Shown: one piece after another, positions 1 to 5,272 of the stretch
Layout of the letters: each line of letters starts with the position of its first letter
How positions within the stretch are numbered: position 1 is the stretch's first letter
NCBI GenBank assembly: GCA_025934635.1
Contig: JAICWX010000462.1
Location: 1 to 5,597, forward strand
Direction of reading: 5' to 3'
Origin: Streptosporangiaceae bacterium
Lineage (GTDB): Bacteria > Actinomycetota > Actinomycetes > Streptosporangiales > Streptosporangiaceae
DNA length: 5,597 nucleotides
Notes under the pieces: model-generated
What the model saw: the letters and a program-made list of their open reading frames with translations, nothing else
Database searches by the model: none
What the model was told of the DNA's origin: nothing
Program-made: the position numbers and the translations under genes

Positions 1-444
1 CACCCCGGCCGGCTCGCGCCGGGTGTAGACGAGGAAGTTCGGCTTGTCGCCGGGGATGGTGGTGCCCTCGAGCTTGTCGGCCAGCCCGGAGAAGTAGTAG
101 AACCACTCCGGGATGCTGCCGAGCTGGCCGCGCATCTCGCGCAGCAGCTTGCCGGTGTCCCGGGTCTCGATCTCGGCCAGCCGGTCCGCGTCCCGGGCGA
201 TCAGGTCGCCCAGCTTGCGCATCAGCCGGGCCCGGCCGAACCCGGTCAGCTTCCCCCACTCCCCGCCCAGCGCCCGCCGCGCCGCGGCGACGGCGGCGTT
301 CACGTCGGCCGCGTCGCCGTCGGCGGCCGACGCCCACGCCGAGCCCAGGTACGGGTCGACCGAGTCGTACCGCTGGCCGGACGCCGCCTCGGTCCGCTGC
401 CCGTCGATGACCAGCTGGTAGCGCGCCAGCTCTGCAGTCGTCAT
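1..444 (-). CDS. NAD(P)-dependent aldehyde dehydrogenase, N-terminal part (runs off the window)
   Basis: The reverse strand stays open from an ATG at 444 down to base 1, giving exactly 148 codons with no stop. The protein begins MTTAELARYQLVIDGQ and shows the usual aldehyde dehydrogenase N-terminal layout: a short beta segment (YQLVIDGQR), the S-x-DPYLGS region, an AAVAAARRAL helix, a RARLMRKLGDLIARDADRLAEIETRDTGK helix pair, and a final YTRREPAGV, which in this family comes just before the I-x-PWNFP nucleotide-binding stretch. Family members are usually about 480-500 residues, so roughly 30% is present and the catalytic Cys and Glu lie outside. These enzymes oxidise aldehydes to acids with NAD(P)+ in the cytoplasm. 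The start overlaps the stop of the upstream CoA-transferase (ATGA), and a GGGAG at 458-454 lies nine bases before it. It is the third gene of the operon. The substrate cannot be told from this part. Confidence 0.9.
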   Translation of the reverse strand, partial: MTTAELARYQLVIDGQRTEAASGQRYDSVDPYLGSAWASAADGDAADVNAAVAAARRALGGEWGKLTGFGRARLMRKLGDLIARDADRLAEIETRDTGKLLREMRGQLGSIPEWFYYFSGLADKLEGTTIPGDKPNFLVYTRREPAGV

Positions 445-1619
445 GATGATGTTCTCCCAGGTAGGAATTCCGCCAGGATGGAGTCGGTGTGCTGGCCGGG
501 CGCCGGGACGGCCCCCATGGCCGGCGTGCGCCCTGGCACGGTCACCGGCGGCAGCAGGGTGCGGACCGGGCCGCCCGGGGTGTCCACCTCGCGCCACCGG
601 TCCCGGGCCGCGAGCTGCGGGTGCGCGGCGAACTCGGCCGGGGTGCGCAGCCGGGCGTTGGCGATGCCGGCGTCGTCGAGCCGGGCCGCCACCTCGTCGG
701 GGGTCAGCGCGGCGAAGACGCCTTCGATGATGGCCCGCAGCTCGGCGTCGTGGACCACCCGGTCCGGGTTGGTGGCGAACCGGGGGTCGGCGGTCAGCTC
801 CGGCCGGCCGAGCACCTTGTCGCACAGCACCACCCACTCGCGGTCGTTCTGCAACCCGAGGAACACCTGGCCCCGTTCCTGCCCGCCCCCGGACCCACCC
901 CCAGCCGCGTACGGGCCGTAAGGCGAGATCGAGGCGTGCCGCGCGCCGGTGCGCACCGGGGGAGTCCCGCCGTAAACGGTGTAGTAGTACGGCTGGGTCA
1001 TCCACTCGCCCAGCGCGTCGAACAGGGACACCTCGAAGCTGGAGCCGCGGCCGGTGCGCTCCCGCTCGTACAGCGCGGTCAGCACCGCCGAGTAGGCGTA
1101 CATCCCGGCCGCGATGTCGGCCACCGAGATCCCCGTCTTGCACGGCTCGTCCGGCGTCCCGGTGACCGACAGCACCCCGGTCTCGCACTGCACCAGCAGG
1201 TCATAGGCCTTCTTGCCGGCGTAGGGGCCGCCCGCCCCGTAGCCGGAGACGGTGCCGCAGATCAGCCGCGGATGCCGGGCCAGCAGGTCATCCGCCGCCA
1301 GCCCCAGCCGCCCGGCCGCGCCCGGCCCGAGGTTCTGCAGGAACACGTCGGCCCCGGCCAGCAGGGCCGCCAGCGCCTCGGCGCCCGCGGCGCTCTTGAC
1401 GTCGAGGGCGACCGACTCCTTGCCCCGGTTCAGCCAGACGAAGTAGCTGGCCTGGCCGCGCACGGTCGTGTCGTAGCCGCGGGCGAAGTCACCCGGCCCG
1501 GGCCGCTCGATCTTGATCACCCGGGCCCCGAGGTCGGCCAGCTGCCGGGTCGCGAACGGCACCGCCACCGCCTGCTCCAGCGCCACGACCGTGATCCCGC
1601 TGAGGGGCAGCTCGGTCAT
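441..1619 (-). CDS. CaiB/BaiF family (class III) CoA-transferase
   Basis: A 392-residue protein starting MTELPLSGITVVALEQAVA, close to the usual 380-430 residues of the family. Family marks are the N-terminal G-x-x-VV-x-LEQ and PFATRQLADLGARVIKIERP (residues 21-40), GDFAR-x-YD (43-50), LNRGKESVALD (63-73), and ISVADIAAG followed by ALYERERTGRG (164-192). D168 aligns with the aspartate that forms the acyl-anhydride/CoA intermediate in formyl-CoA transferase. These enzymes move CoA between carboxylic acids in the cytoplasm. The donor and acceptor here are unknown; mesaconyl-, succinyl- or carnitine-type substrates are all possible. The ATG at 1619 overlaps the stop of the acyl-CoA dehydrogenase (ATGA), and the gene's own TGA overlaps the ATG of the aldehyde dehydrogenase. 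No strong Shine-Dalgarno precedes the start, which fits translational coupling. An unusual Gly-rich loop lies at residues 240-247. The same frame stays open further upstream, but that part is a shadow of the dehydrogenase gene. Confidence 0.93.
   Translation of the reverse strand: MTELPLSGITVVALEQAVAVPFATRQLADLGARVIKIERPGPGDFARGYDTTVRGQASYFVWLNRGKESVALDVKSAAGAEALAALLAGADVFLQNLGPGAAGRLGLAADDLLARHPRLICGTVSGYGAGGPYAGKKAYDLLVQCETGVLSVTGTPDEPCKTGISVADIAAGMYAYSAVLTALYERERTGRGSSFEVSLFDALGEWMTQPYYYTVYGGTPPVRTGARHASISPYGPYAAGGGSGGGQERGQVFLGLQNDREWVVLCDKVLGRPELTADPRFATNPDRVVHDAELRAIIEGVFAALTPDEVAARLDDAGIANARLRTPAEFAAHPQLAARDRWREVDTPGGPVRTLLPPVTVPGRTPAMGAVPAPGQHTDSILAEFLPGRTSS
454..458 (-). promoter_or_regulatory. 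Ribosome binding site of the aldehyde dehydrogenase gene
   Basis: GGGAG on the reverse strand, nine bases before the ATG at 444 and inside the 3' end of the CoA-transferase gene. It supports this start and shows that the third gene can recruit ribosomes as well as use coupling through the ATGA overlap. Confidence 0.6.
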
Positions 1620-2779
1620 GAGCCCGCTGGGTTCCGCTGGATCAGCTGCCGGGCGATCACGTTGCGCTGGATCTCGTTGGTGCCCTCGCCCACGATCATC
1701 AGCGGCGCGTCCCGGAAGTAGCGCTCCACGTCGAACTCGGTGGAGTAGCCGTAGCCGCCGTGGATGCGCACCGCGTTCAGCGCGATCTCCATCGCCGTCT
1801 CCGAGGCGAACAGCTTGGCCATGCCGACCTCCATGTCGGCCCGCCGCCCCGAGTCGTAGCAGCGCGCGGCGTACATGACCAGCTGCCGGGCCGCGGTCAG
1901 CTTGGTCGCCATGTCGGCCAGGTAGTTGCCGATGGACTGGTGCTTCCAGATCGGGACGCCGAACGCCTCCCGCTGCTGCGCGTACTTCAGCGAGTCGTCC
2001 AGCGCGGCCTGGGCCACGCCGAGCGCCCGCGATGCCACCTGGACCCGGCCGATCTCCAGGCCCCGCATCATCTGCGCGAACCCCTCGCCCTCCACGCCGC
2101 CGAGGAGCGCTGCCGTCGGCACGCGGTAGTCCTCGAAGACCAGCTCGCAGCTTTCCACGCCCTTGTAGCCGAGCTTGGGCAGGTCCCGGGAGACCGTGAA
2201 GCCTTCGCCGGGCTCGGCCAGCAGGATGCTGATGCCCGCGTGGGCCGGCTTGGCGGCCGGGTCGGTCTTGCACAGCAGCGCCGTCAGCCCGGACCGGCGC
2301 GCGTTGGTGATCCACGTCTTCGACCCGTTCACCACGTAGTCGTCGCCGTCGCGCCGGGCTGAGGTCCGCATGGCCTGCAGGTCGGAGCCGCCGCCCGGCT
2401 CGGTCAGCGCCATCGTGGCCCGCAGCTCGCCGGTGGCCATCCGCGGCAGGTACGCGTCCTTCTGCTCCTGCGTGCCGAACGCCAGCAGCAGCTTCGCCAC
2501 CACCGTGTGCCCGCCCATGGCCCCGGCCAGGCTCATCCACCCGCGCGCCAGCTCCTCGGTAATCCGCGCGTAGCAGGACGTGCTGACCTGCGCGTCGCCC
2601 CACGGCTCGGGGATAGCCAGGCCGTAGATGCCGAGCTGCTTCATCTGCTCGATGAGCTTGTCCGGGTAGGTATTGGCGTGCTCGAGCTCCCGCACCACCG
2701 GCTTGACCTCGCGATTGACGAAGTCCCTGACGAGCTGCACCATGGCCCGCTCGTCCTCGTTCAGCTCATCTATGCCCAA
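1616..2779 (-). CDS. Acyl-CoA dehydrogenase (FadE-like)
   Basis: A 387-residue flavoprotein of normal family length. The N-terminal helical domain (1-120) includes MKQLGIYGLAIPEPWGD. The middle beta domain holds the FAD/substrate signature ATMALTEPGGGSD (121-133) and WITNA (156-160). The C-terminal helical domain contains QREAFGVPIWKHQ, IHGGYGY (339-345), RYFRDAPL and EGTNEIQR. E365 sits where short- and medium-chain enzymes carry the catalytic base, so the enzyme should be active. Family members oxidise acyl-CoA to trans-2-enoyl-CoA and pass electrons to electron-transfer flavoprotein. The start is TTG at 2779: it has a Shine-Dalgarno at the right distance, an in-frame stop lies at 2794-2792 just upstream, and no ATG fits. 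It is the first gene of a three-gene operon with a CoA-transferase and an aldehyde dehydrogenase, joined by ATGA overlaps. The acyl substrate is not determined; the short, single-domain form suggests a short or branched acyl-CoA (inference). Confidence 0.95.
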   Translation of the reverse strand: MGIDELNEDERAMVQLVRDFVNREVKPVVRELEHANTYPDKLIEQMKQLGIYGLAIPEPWGDAQVSTSCYARITEELARGWMSLAGAMGGHTVVAKLLLAFGTQEQKDAYLPRMATGELRATMALTEPGGGSDLQAMRTSARRDGDDYVVNGSKTWITNARRSGLTALLCKTDPAAKPAHAGISILLAEPGEGFTVSRDLPKLGYKGVESCELVFEDYRVPTAALLGGVEGEGFAQMMRGLEIGRVQVASRALGVAQAALDDSLKYAQQREAFGVPIWKHQSIGNYLADMATKLTAARQLVMYAARCYDSGRRADMEVGMAKLFASETAMEIALNAVRIHGGYGYSTEFDVERYFRDAPLMIVGEGTNEIQRNVIARQLIQRNPAGS

Positions 2780-2787
2780 CTCGCTTA

Positions 2788-2794
2788 CTCCTCA
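2788..2794 (-). promoter_or_regulatory. Ribosome binding site deciding the TTG start of the acyl-CoA dehydrogenase
   Basis: TGAGGAG on the reverse strand, eight bases before the TTG at 2779. Its TGA is in frame with the gene, so the coding region cannot extend further upstream. This fixes the rare TTG codon as the likely start. Confidence 0.7.
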
Positions 2795-2935
2795 GGAAAG
2801 GAACTGCCGGAGTACGCCGGGAATATTCTCCCAGGTCCACTCCGATGATGGATCAGCGGCACCGCGGCGGCATCGCGGGGGAAGGCCCGGGTCGGCTGCC
2901 GCGTTACACGTCGGTGTCAGCCCTCAACGACGAGC

Positions 2936-2943
2936 GGAGGTGA
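2936..2943 (+). promoter_or_regulatory. Ribosome binding site of the rhodanese gene
   Basis: GGAGGTGA, a near-perfect complement of the 16S rRNA tail. Its GGAGG core ends six bases before the ATG at 2947. It strongly supports that start and suggests efficient translation. Confidence 0.8.
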
Positions 2944-2946
2944 CCG

Positions 2947-3828
2947 ATGGCGCTACCGCAAGATCCCGCGCCTAAGTTCGCTGAGTACGCCCATCCGGAG
3001 AAGATCGTGTCGACCGAGTGGGTCGCGGCCCATCTCGATGACCCCGGCCTGGTAGTGGCCGAGTCGGACGAGGACGTGCTGCTCTACGAGACCGGCCACG
3101 TTCCCGGCGCGGTCAAGCTCGACTGGCACACCGAGCTCAACGACCCGGTGACCAGGGACTACGTGGATGGGGCCGGGTTCGCCCGGCTGATGTCGGAGAA
3201 GGGGATCGGCCGGGACACCACGCTGGTCCTCTACGGCGACCGGAACAACTGGTGGGCGGCGTACGCGCTGTGGGTGTGCTCGCTGTTCGGGCACCCGGAC
3301 GTGCGGCTGATGGACGGCGGCCGGGCCAAGTGGATCGCCGAGGGCCGTCCGGTCAGCACCGACACCCCCAAGCCCGCGCCGGCCGACTACCCGGCCGTCG
3401 ACCGTGACGACCAGCAGCTCCGGGCGTTCAAGGACCAGGTCGTGGCCCATCTCGGGCAGCCCATGATCGACGTGCGCTCGCCCGGCGAGTACAGCGGCGA
3501 GCTGCTGCACATGCCGGACTACCCGCAGGAGGGCGCGCTGCGCGGCGGCCACATCCCGGGCGCCAAGAGCGTCCCCTGGGCGCGGGCCGCCGCCGAGGAC
3601 GCGACCTTCCGGAGCCGCGCCGAGCTGGAGGCCATCTACCTCGGCGAGGCCGGGCTCACTCCGGACGACGACGTGGTGGTCTACTGCCGCATCGGCGAGC
3701 GGTCCAGCCACACCTGGTTCGTGCTGCAGCACCTGCTCGGCTTCGGCCACGTGCGCAACTACGACGGTTCGTGGACCGAGTGGGGGAACAGCGTCCGGGT
3801 CCCGATCACCCGCGGGGACAGCCCGTGA
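2947..3828 (+). CDS. sseA: Thiosulfate sulfurtransferase (two-domain rhodanese, SseA type)
   Basis: A 293-residue protein made of two rhodanese domains. The N-terminal one (about 18-140) has [22 protein letters not shown] and [15 protein letters not shown], with no cysteine at the active-loop position, so it is the structural, inactive half. The C-terminal one (about 157-288) has [21 protein letters not shown], and the active loop CRIGERS with catalytic C247 directly after VVVY. It ends with [11 protein letters not shown]. Length, the CRIGERS loop and the N-terminus ([18 protein letters not shown]) match my memory of mycobacterial SseA and the related CysA2/CysA3. Such enzymes carry sulfur from thiosulfate or another donor as a cysteine persulfide in the cytoplasm. 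The gene has an excellent ribosome binding site and overlaps the next gene, a SufE homologue, by GTGA. This supports a shared role in sulfur relay rather than simple thiosulfate detoxification. The donor and acceptor remain inferred. Confidence 0.93.
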   Translation: MALPQDPAPKFAEYAHPEKIVSTEWVAAHLDDPGLVVAESDEDVLLYETGHVPGAVKLDWHTELNDPVTRDYVDGAGFARLMSEKGIGRDTTLVLYGDRNNWWAAYALWVCSLFGHPDVRLMDGGRAKWIAEGRPVSTDTPKPAPADYPAVDRDDQQLRAFKDQVVAHLGQPMIDVRSPGEYSGELLHMPDYPQEGALRGGHIPGAKSVPWARAAAEDATFRSRAELEAIYLGEAGLTPDDDVVVYCRIGERSSHTWFVLQHLLGFGHVRNYDGSWTEWGNSVRVPITRGDSP

Positions 3829-4289
3829 CCGCGCCCACCGCCGACGGCGCCCTGAATCCCCGGCTTCAGGAGATCGCCGACGACTTCACCTCCATGCCCG
3901 ACAAGGACCGGCTGCAGCTCCTGCTCGAGTTCTCGCAGGAGCTGCCGGCCCTGCCGGAGCGCTACGCCGCCCACCGCGACCGGATGGAGCCGGTGCCCGA
4001 GTGCCAGACGCCGCTGTTCCTGGCGGTCGAGGTGGAGCCGGACGAGGCCGGGGGCTTGGTGCACCTGTTCTTCGACGCGCCCGCCGAGGCGCCCACCACC
4101 CGGGGCTTCGCCTCGATCCTGCACGCCGGTCTCGACGGGCTCGGCGCGGACGAGGTGCTGGCCACGCCCGCCGAGTTTTCCGGCCAGCTCGGGCTGGCCG
4201 CCCTGGTGAGCCCGCTGCGGCTGCGCGGCCTGGCCGCGATGCTGGCCCGGATCAAGCGCCAGGTCAGGGAGCAGCGAGAAGCTCAGTGA
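3825..4289 (+). CDS. sufE: SufE-family sulfur acceptor protein
   Basis: A 154-residue protein started by a GTG at 3825 that overlaps the rhodanese TGA (GTGA); a weak GGGGA lies just upstream. E. coli SufE is 138 residues, so the size fits. Family marks are [23 protein letters not shown] (14-36), the PECQT segment with C60 in place of the persulfide-carrying cysteine of E. coli SufE (Cys51), TRGFASIL (92-99), and a C-terminal [21 protein letters not shown] helix. SufE takes persulfide sulfur from the desulfurase SufS and passes it on to Fe-S cluster assembly. No SufS, SufB, SufC or SufD gene is nearby; the neighbour is a rhodanese instead, as in mycobacteria. The ECQT context differs from the GCQS of E. 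coli; I believe it is common in actinobacterial members. The 3' end overlaps the convergent DUF72 gene by 26 bases. An upstream extension in the same frame has no support. Confidence 0.9.
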   Translation: MTAPTADGALNPRLQEIADDFTSMPDKDRLQLLLEFSQELPALPERYAAHRDRMEPVPECQTPLFLAVEVEPDEAGGLVHLFFDAPAEAPTTRGFASILHAGLDGLGADEVLATPAEFSGQLGLAALVSPLRLRGLAAMLARIKRQVREQREAQ

Positions 4290-5145
4290 GCCGCCGCGCG
4301 TTGACGTGCGCCCAGTCGCGGTAGCAGTTGTTGAACAGCACGTGGGTGGTATCGGCCTGCCCGGCCAGACCACGGAGCCGGTCGGCCCACTCGTCCAGTT
4401 CCGCCTCGCCGTAGCGGTAGCCGAACTTCTCCGCGATCTGCTGGCTCGTCCACTTGTCCGAGTGGCCGTGCATCCGCACCACGGCCAGGTCGCTGGTCGC
4501 GGCCAGCACCGGCGGGATAGAGCTCGGGTAACCCTGCGGCTCGTCCACGCACACGTACGGAAGCCCATGCCCGGCCAGGAAGTCCAGGGTCTCGCGCTGG
4601 TTGTCCGCGGTCATCCAGGTGCGGTTGCGGAACTCGACGCACACCCGGTCCGGCGCGGCCCGCTCCGCGCAGGCCAGGATGTAGTCCCGGCGCGCCCGGC
4701 CGATCGGGAACCAGGGCGGGAACTGGAGCAGGATCGCGCCCAGCTTGCCCGCCTCGCGGAGCGGGCCGAGCGCGGCCAGGAACCGGTCCCAGGCCGCGTT
4801 CGCCACCGCCGGGTCGACGTCCTTCAGGTACACCCGGTCCTTCCCAGCCTGGCCCGCGGCCTCGCGCAGGTCCGCGGGCAGCGCGCGGACCGGCGTCGGA
4901 TGCTGGGTGAACAGGCTGAACGCCTTGACGTTGAAGGTGAAGCCAGCGGGGGTACGCTCGGCCCACGCCCTGGCGGTCCGCTCGGCGGGCAGCGCGTAGT
5001 AGGTGGCGTCCACCTCTACCAGCGGGAACTGGCTCGCGTAATACCGCAGCCGCCGCTCTGGCGTGCTCGCCTCCGCCGGATACCAGCCAGAGGCGATCAG
5101 CGTCCGGTCGGTCCAGCCGGCCGTACCTACCCGGATCTGTCCCAT
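4264..5145 (-). CDS. DUF72 (YecE-like) family protein
   Basis: A 293-residue protein from the ATG at 5145 (an in-frame TTG at 5154 would add MAD). Residue numbers here count from the ATG. It carries the DUF72 motif series in order: GTAGWTD (7-13), [10 protein letters not shown] (44-53), [10 protein letters not shown] (71-80), LLQFPPWF (139-146), VEFRNRTW (170-177), VDEPQG (200-205), VVRMHG (222-227) and [13 protein letters not shown] (271-283). The family adopts a TIM-barrel-like fold and its biochemical function is, to my knowledge, not established. No signal peptide or membrane segment is seen, so it should be cytoplasmic. Neither start has a clear Shine-Dalgarno; a leaderless or nearly leaderless message is possible, because AT-rich sequence lies only 10-30 bases upstream. 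The gene is single, convergent with and overlapping the SufE gene, and divergent from the STAS gene. No partner is evident. Confidence 0.88.
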   Translation of the reverse strand: MGQIRVGTAGWTDRTLIASGWYPAEASTPERRLRYYASQFPLVEVDATYYALPAERTARAWAERTPAGFTFNVKAFSLFTQHPTPVRALPADLREAAGQAGKDRVYLKDVDPAVANAAWDRFLAALGPLREAGKLGAILLQFPPWFPIGRARRDYILACAERAAPDRVCVEFRNRTWMTADNQRETLDFLAGHGLPYVCVDEPQGYPSSIPPVLAATSDLAVVRMHGHSDKWTSQQIAEKFGYRYGEAELDEWADRLRGLAGQADTTHVLFNNCYRDWAHVNARRLTELLAAP

Positions 5146-5155
5146 GTCGGCCAAG

Positions 5156-5175
5156 CTACATAACGCTCTACATAA
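5156..5175. repeat. Tandem direct repeat CTACATAA (two copies, 12-base period)
   Basis: CTACATAA occurs at 5156-5163 and again at 5168-5175, separated by CGCT. It is the most AT-rich stretch of a very GC-rich window and lies 10 bases upstream of the DUF72 start and about 100 bases upstream of the STAS gene. The second copy reads into CATAAT (5171-5176), a 5-of-6 match to a -10 box toward the STAS gene, and the reverse strand reads TTATGTAG toward DUF72. It may be a paired operator or overlapping promoter elements. No good -35 was found. Confidence 0.5.
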
Positions 5176-5234
5176 TCAGACCGTTGTGGCGCATGTTGTC
5201 GTGGCGTACCCTCAAACCTCGGTGGGGTCTGTTG

Positions 5235-5253
5235 TGCCGTCGGGGAGACGGCG
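5235..5253 (+). other. Small hairpin in the leader of the STAS gene
   Basis: GCCGTC (5236-5241) and GACGGC (5247-5252) form a perfect 6-base GC-rich stem with a GGGGA loop, plus a possible closing T-G pair. It ends about ten bases before the Shine-Dalgarno and has no following T-run, so it is not a typical terminator. It may influence translation or mRNA stability, or may be fortuitous in GC-rich DNA. Confidence 0.35.
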
Positions 5254-5261
5254 AGGCCCTT

Positions 5262-5269
5262 GGGGAGGG
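5262..5269 (+). promoter_or_regulatory. Ribosome binding site choosing the GTG start of the STAS gene
   Basis: GGGGAGGG, containing the GGAGG core at 5264-5268, four bases before GTG 5273. The same frame is open further upstream, with GTG codons at 5222 and 5234, but those lack such a site, so this one selects 5273. The spacing is slightly short. Confidence 0.55.
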
Positions 5270-5272
5270 ATC

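Larger units (their letters stand above)
2780..2946. promoter_or_regulatory. Divergent intergenic control region (catabolic operon / sulfur operon)
   Basis: A 167-base gap between two divergently transcribed operons, so it must hold both promoters unless the genes are read from further away. No convincing -35/-10 pair is visible in either direction. Small symmetric elements are present: a perfect 8-base palindrome GAATATTC (2821-2828), which is AT-rich against its surroundings, and an ACAC-GTCG-GTGT inverted repeat (2906-2917) about 30 bases before the rhodanese start. Either could be a regulator site, but both are short enough to occur by chance. Confidence 0.4.

Noticed and set aside
489..1721. 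A 410-codon open frame on the plus strand.
   Set aside because: It lies entirely antisense to the CoA-transferase, with low-complexity composition and no family motifs. Such shadow frames are expected in GC-rich DNA.
1620..2603. The CoA-transferase frame stays open for another 328 codons upstream, suggesting a 720-residue fusion protein.
   Set aside because: The extra part is low-complexity Arg/Gly/Ala-rich sequence with no recognisable fold and is an out-of-frame reading of the acyl-CoA dehydrogenase. The family's N-terminal motif begins at the ATG at 1619, which has the ATGA junction.
2953..3750. A 265-codon minus-strand open frame opposite the rhodanese.
   Set aside because: The plus-strand protein has clear rhodanese motifs and a strong ribosome binding site. 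The reverse frame is Val/Gly/Arg-rich shadow sequence.
4264..4330. A bidirectional terminator between the convergent SufE and DUF72 genes.
   Set aside because: No stable inverted repeat or T-run was found at or after either stop codon.
3759..4568. A 269-codon minus-strand open frame spanning the SufE region and part of DUF72.
   Set aside because: It is an out-of-frame reading of DUF72 followed by antisense of SufE, both of which are supported by family motifs.
4306..5163. A 285-codon plus-strand open frame opposite the DUF72 gene.
   Set aside because: The minus-strand frame carries the complete DUF72 motif series, while the plus-strand frame has none and its composition is typical of antisense shadow.
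5183..5209. Possible general-stress (sigma-B type) promoter before the STAS gene: GTTG followed by GCGTAC.
   Set aside because: GCGTAC matches GGGTAC at five of six positions, but no proper -35 (G-N-N-T or GTTT) sits 14-16 bases upstream, so the match is too weak to annotate.
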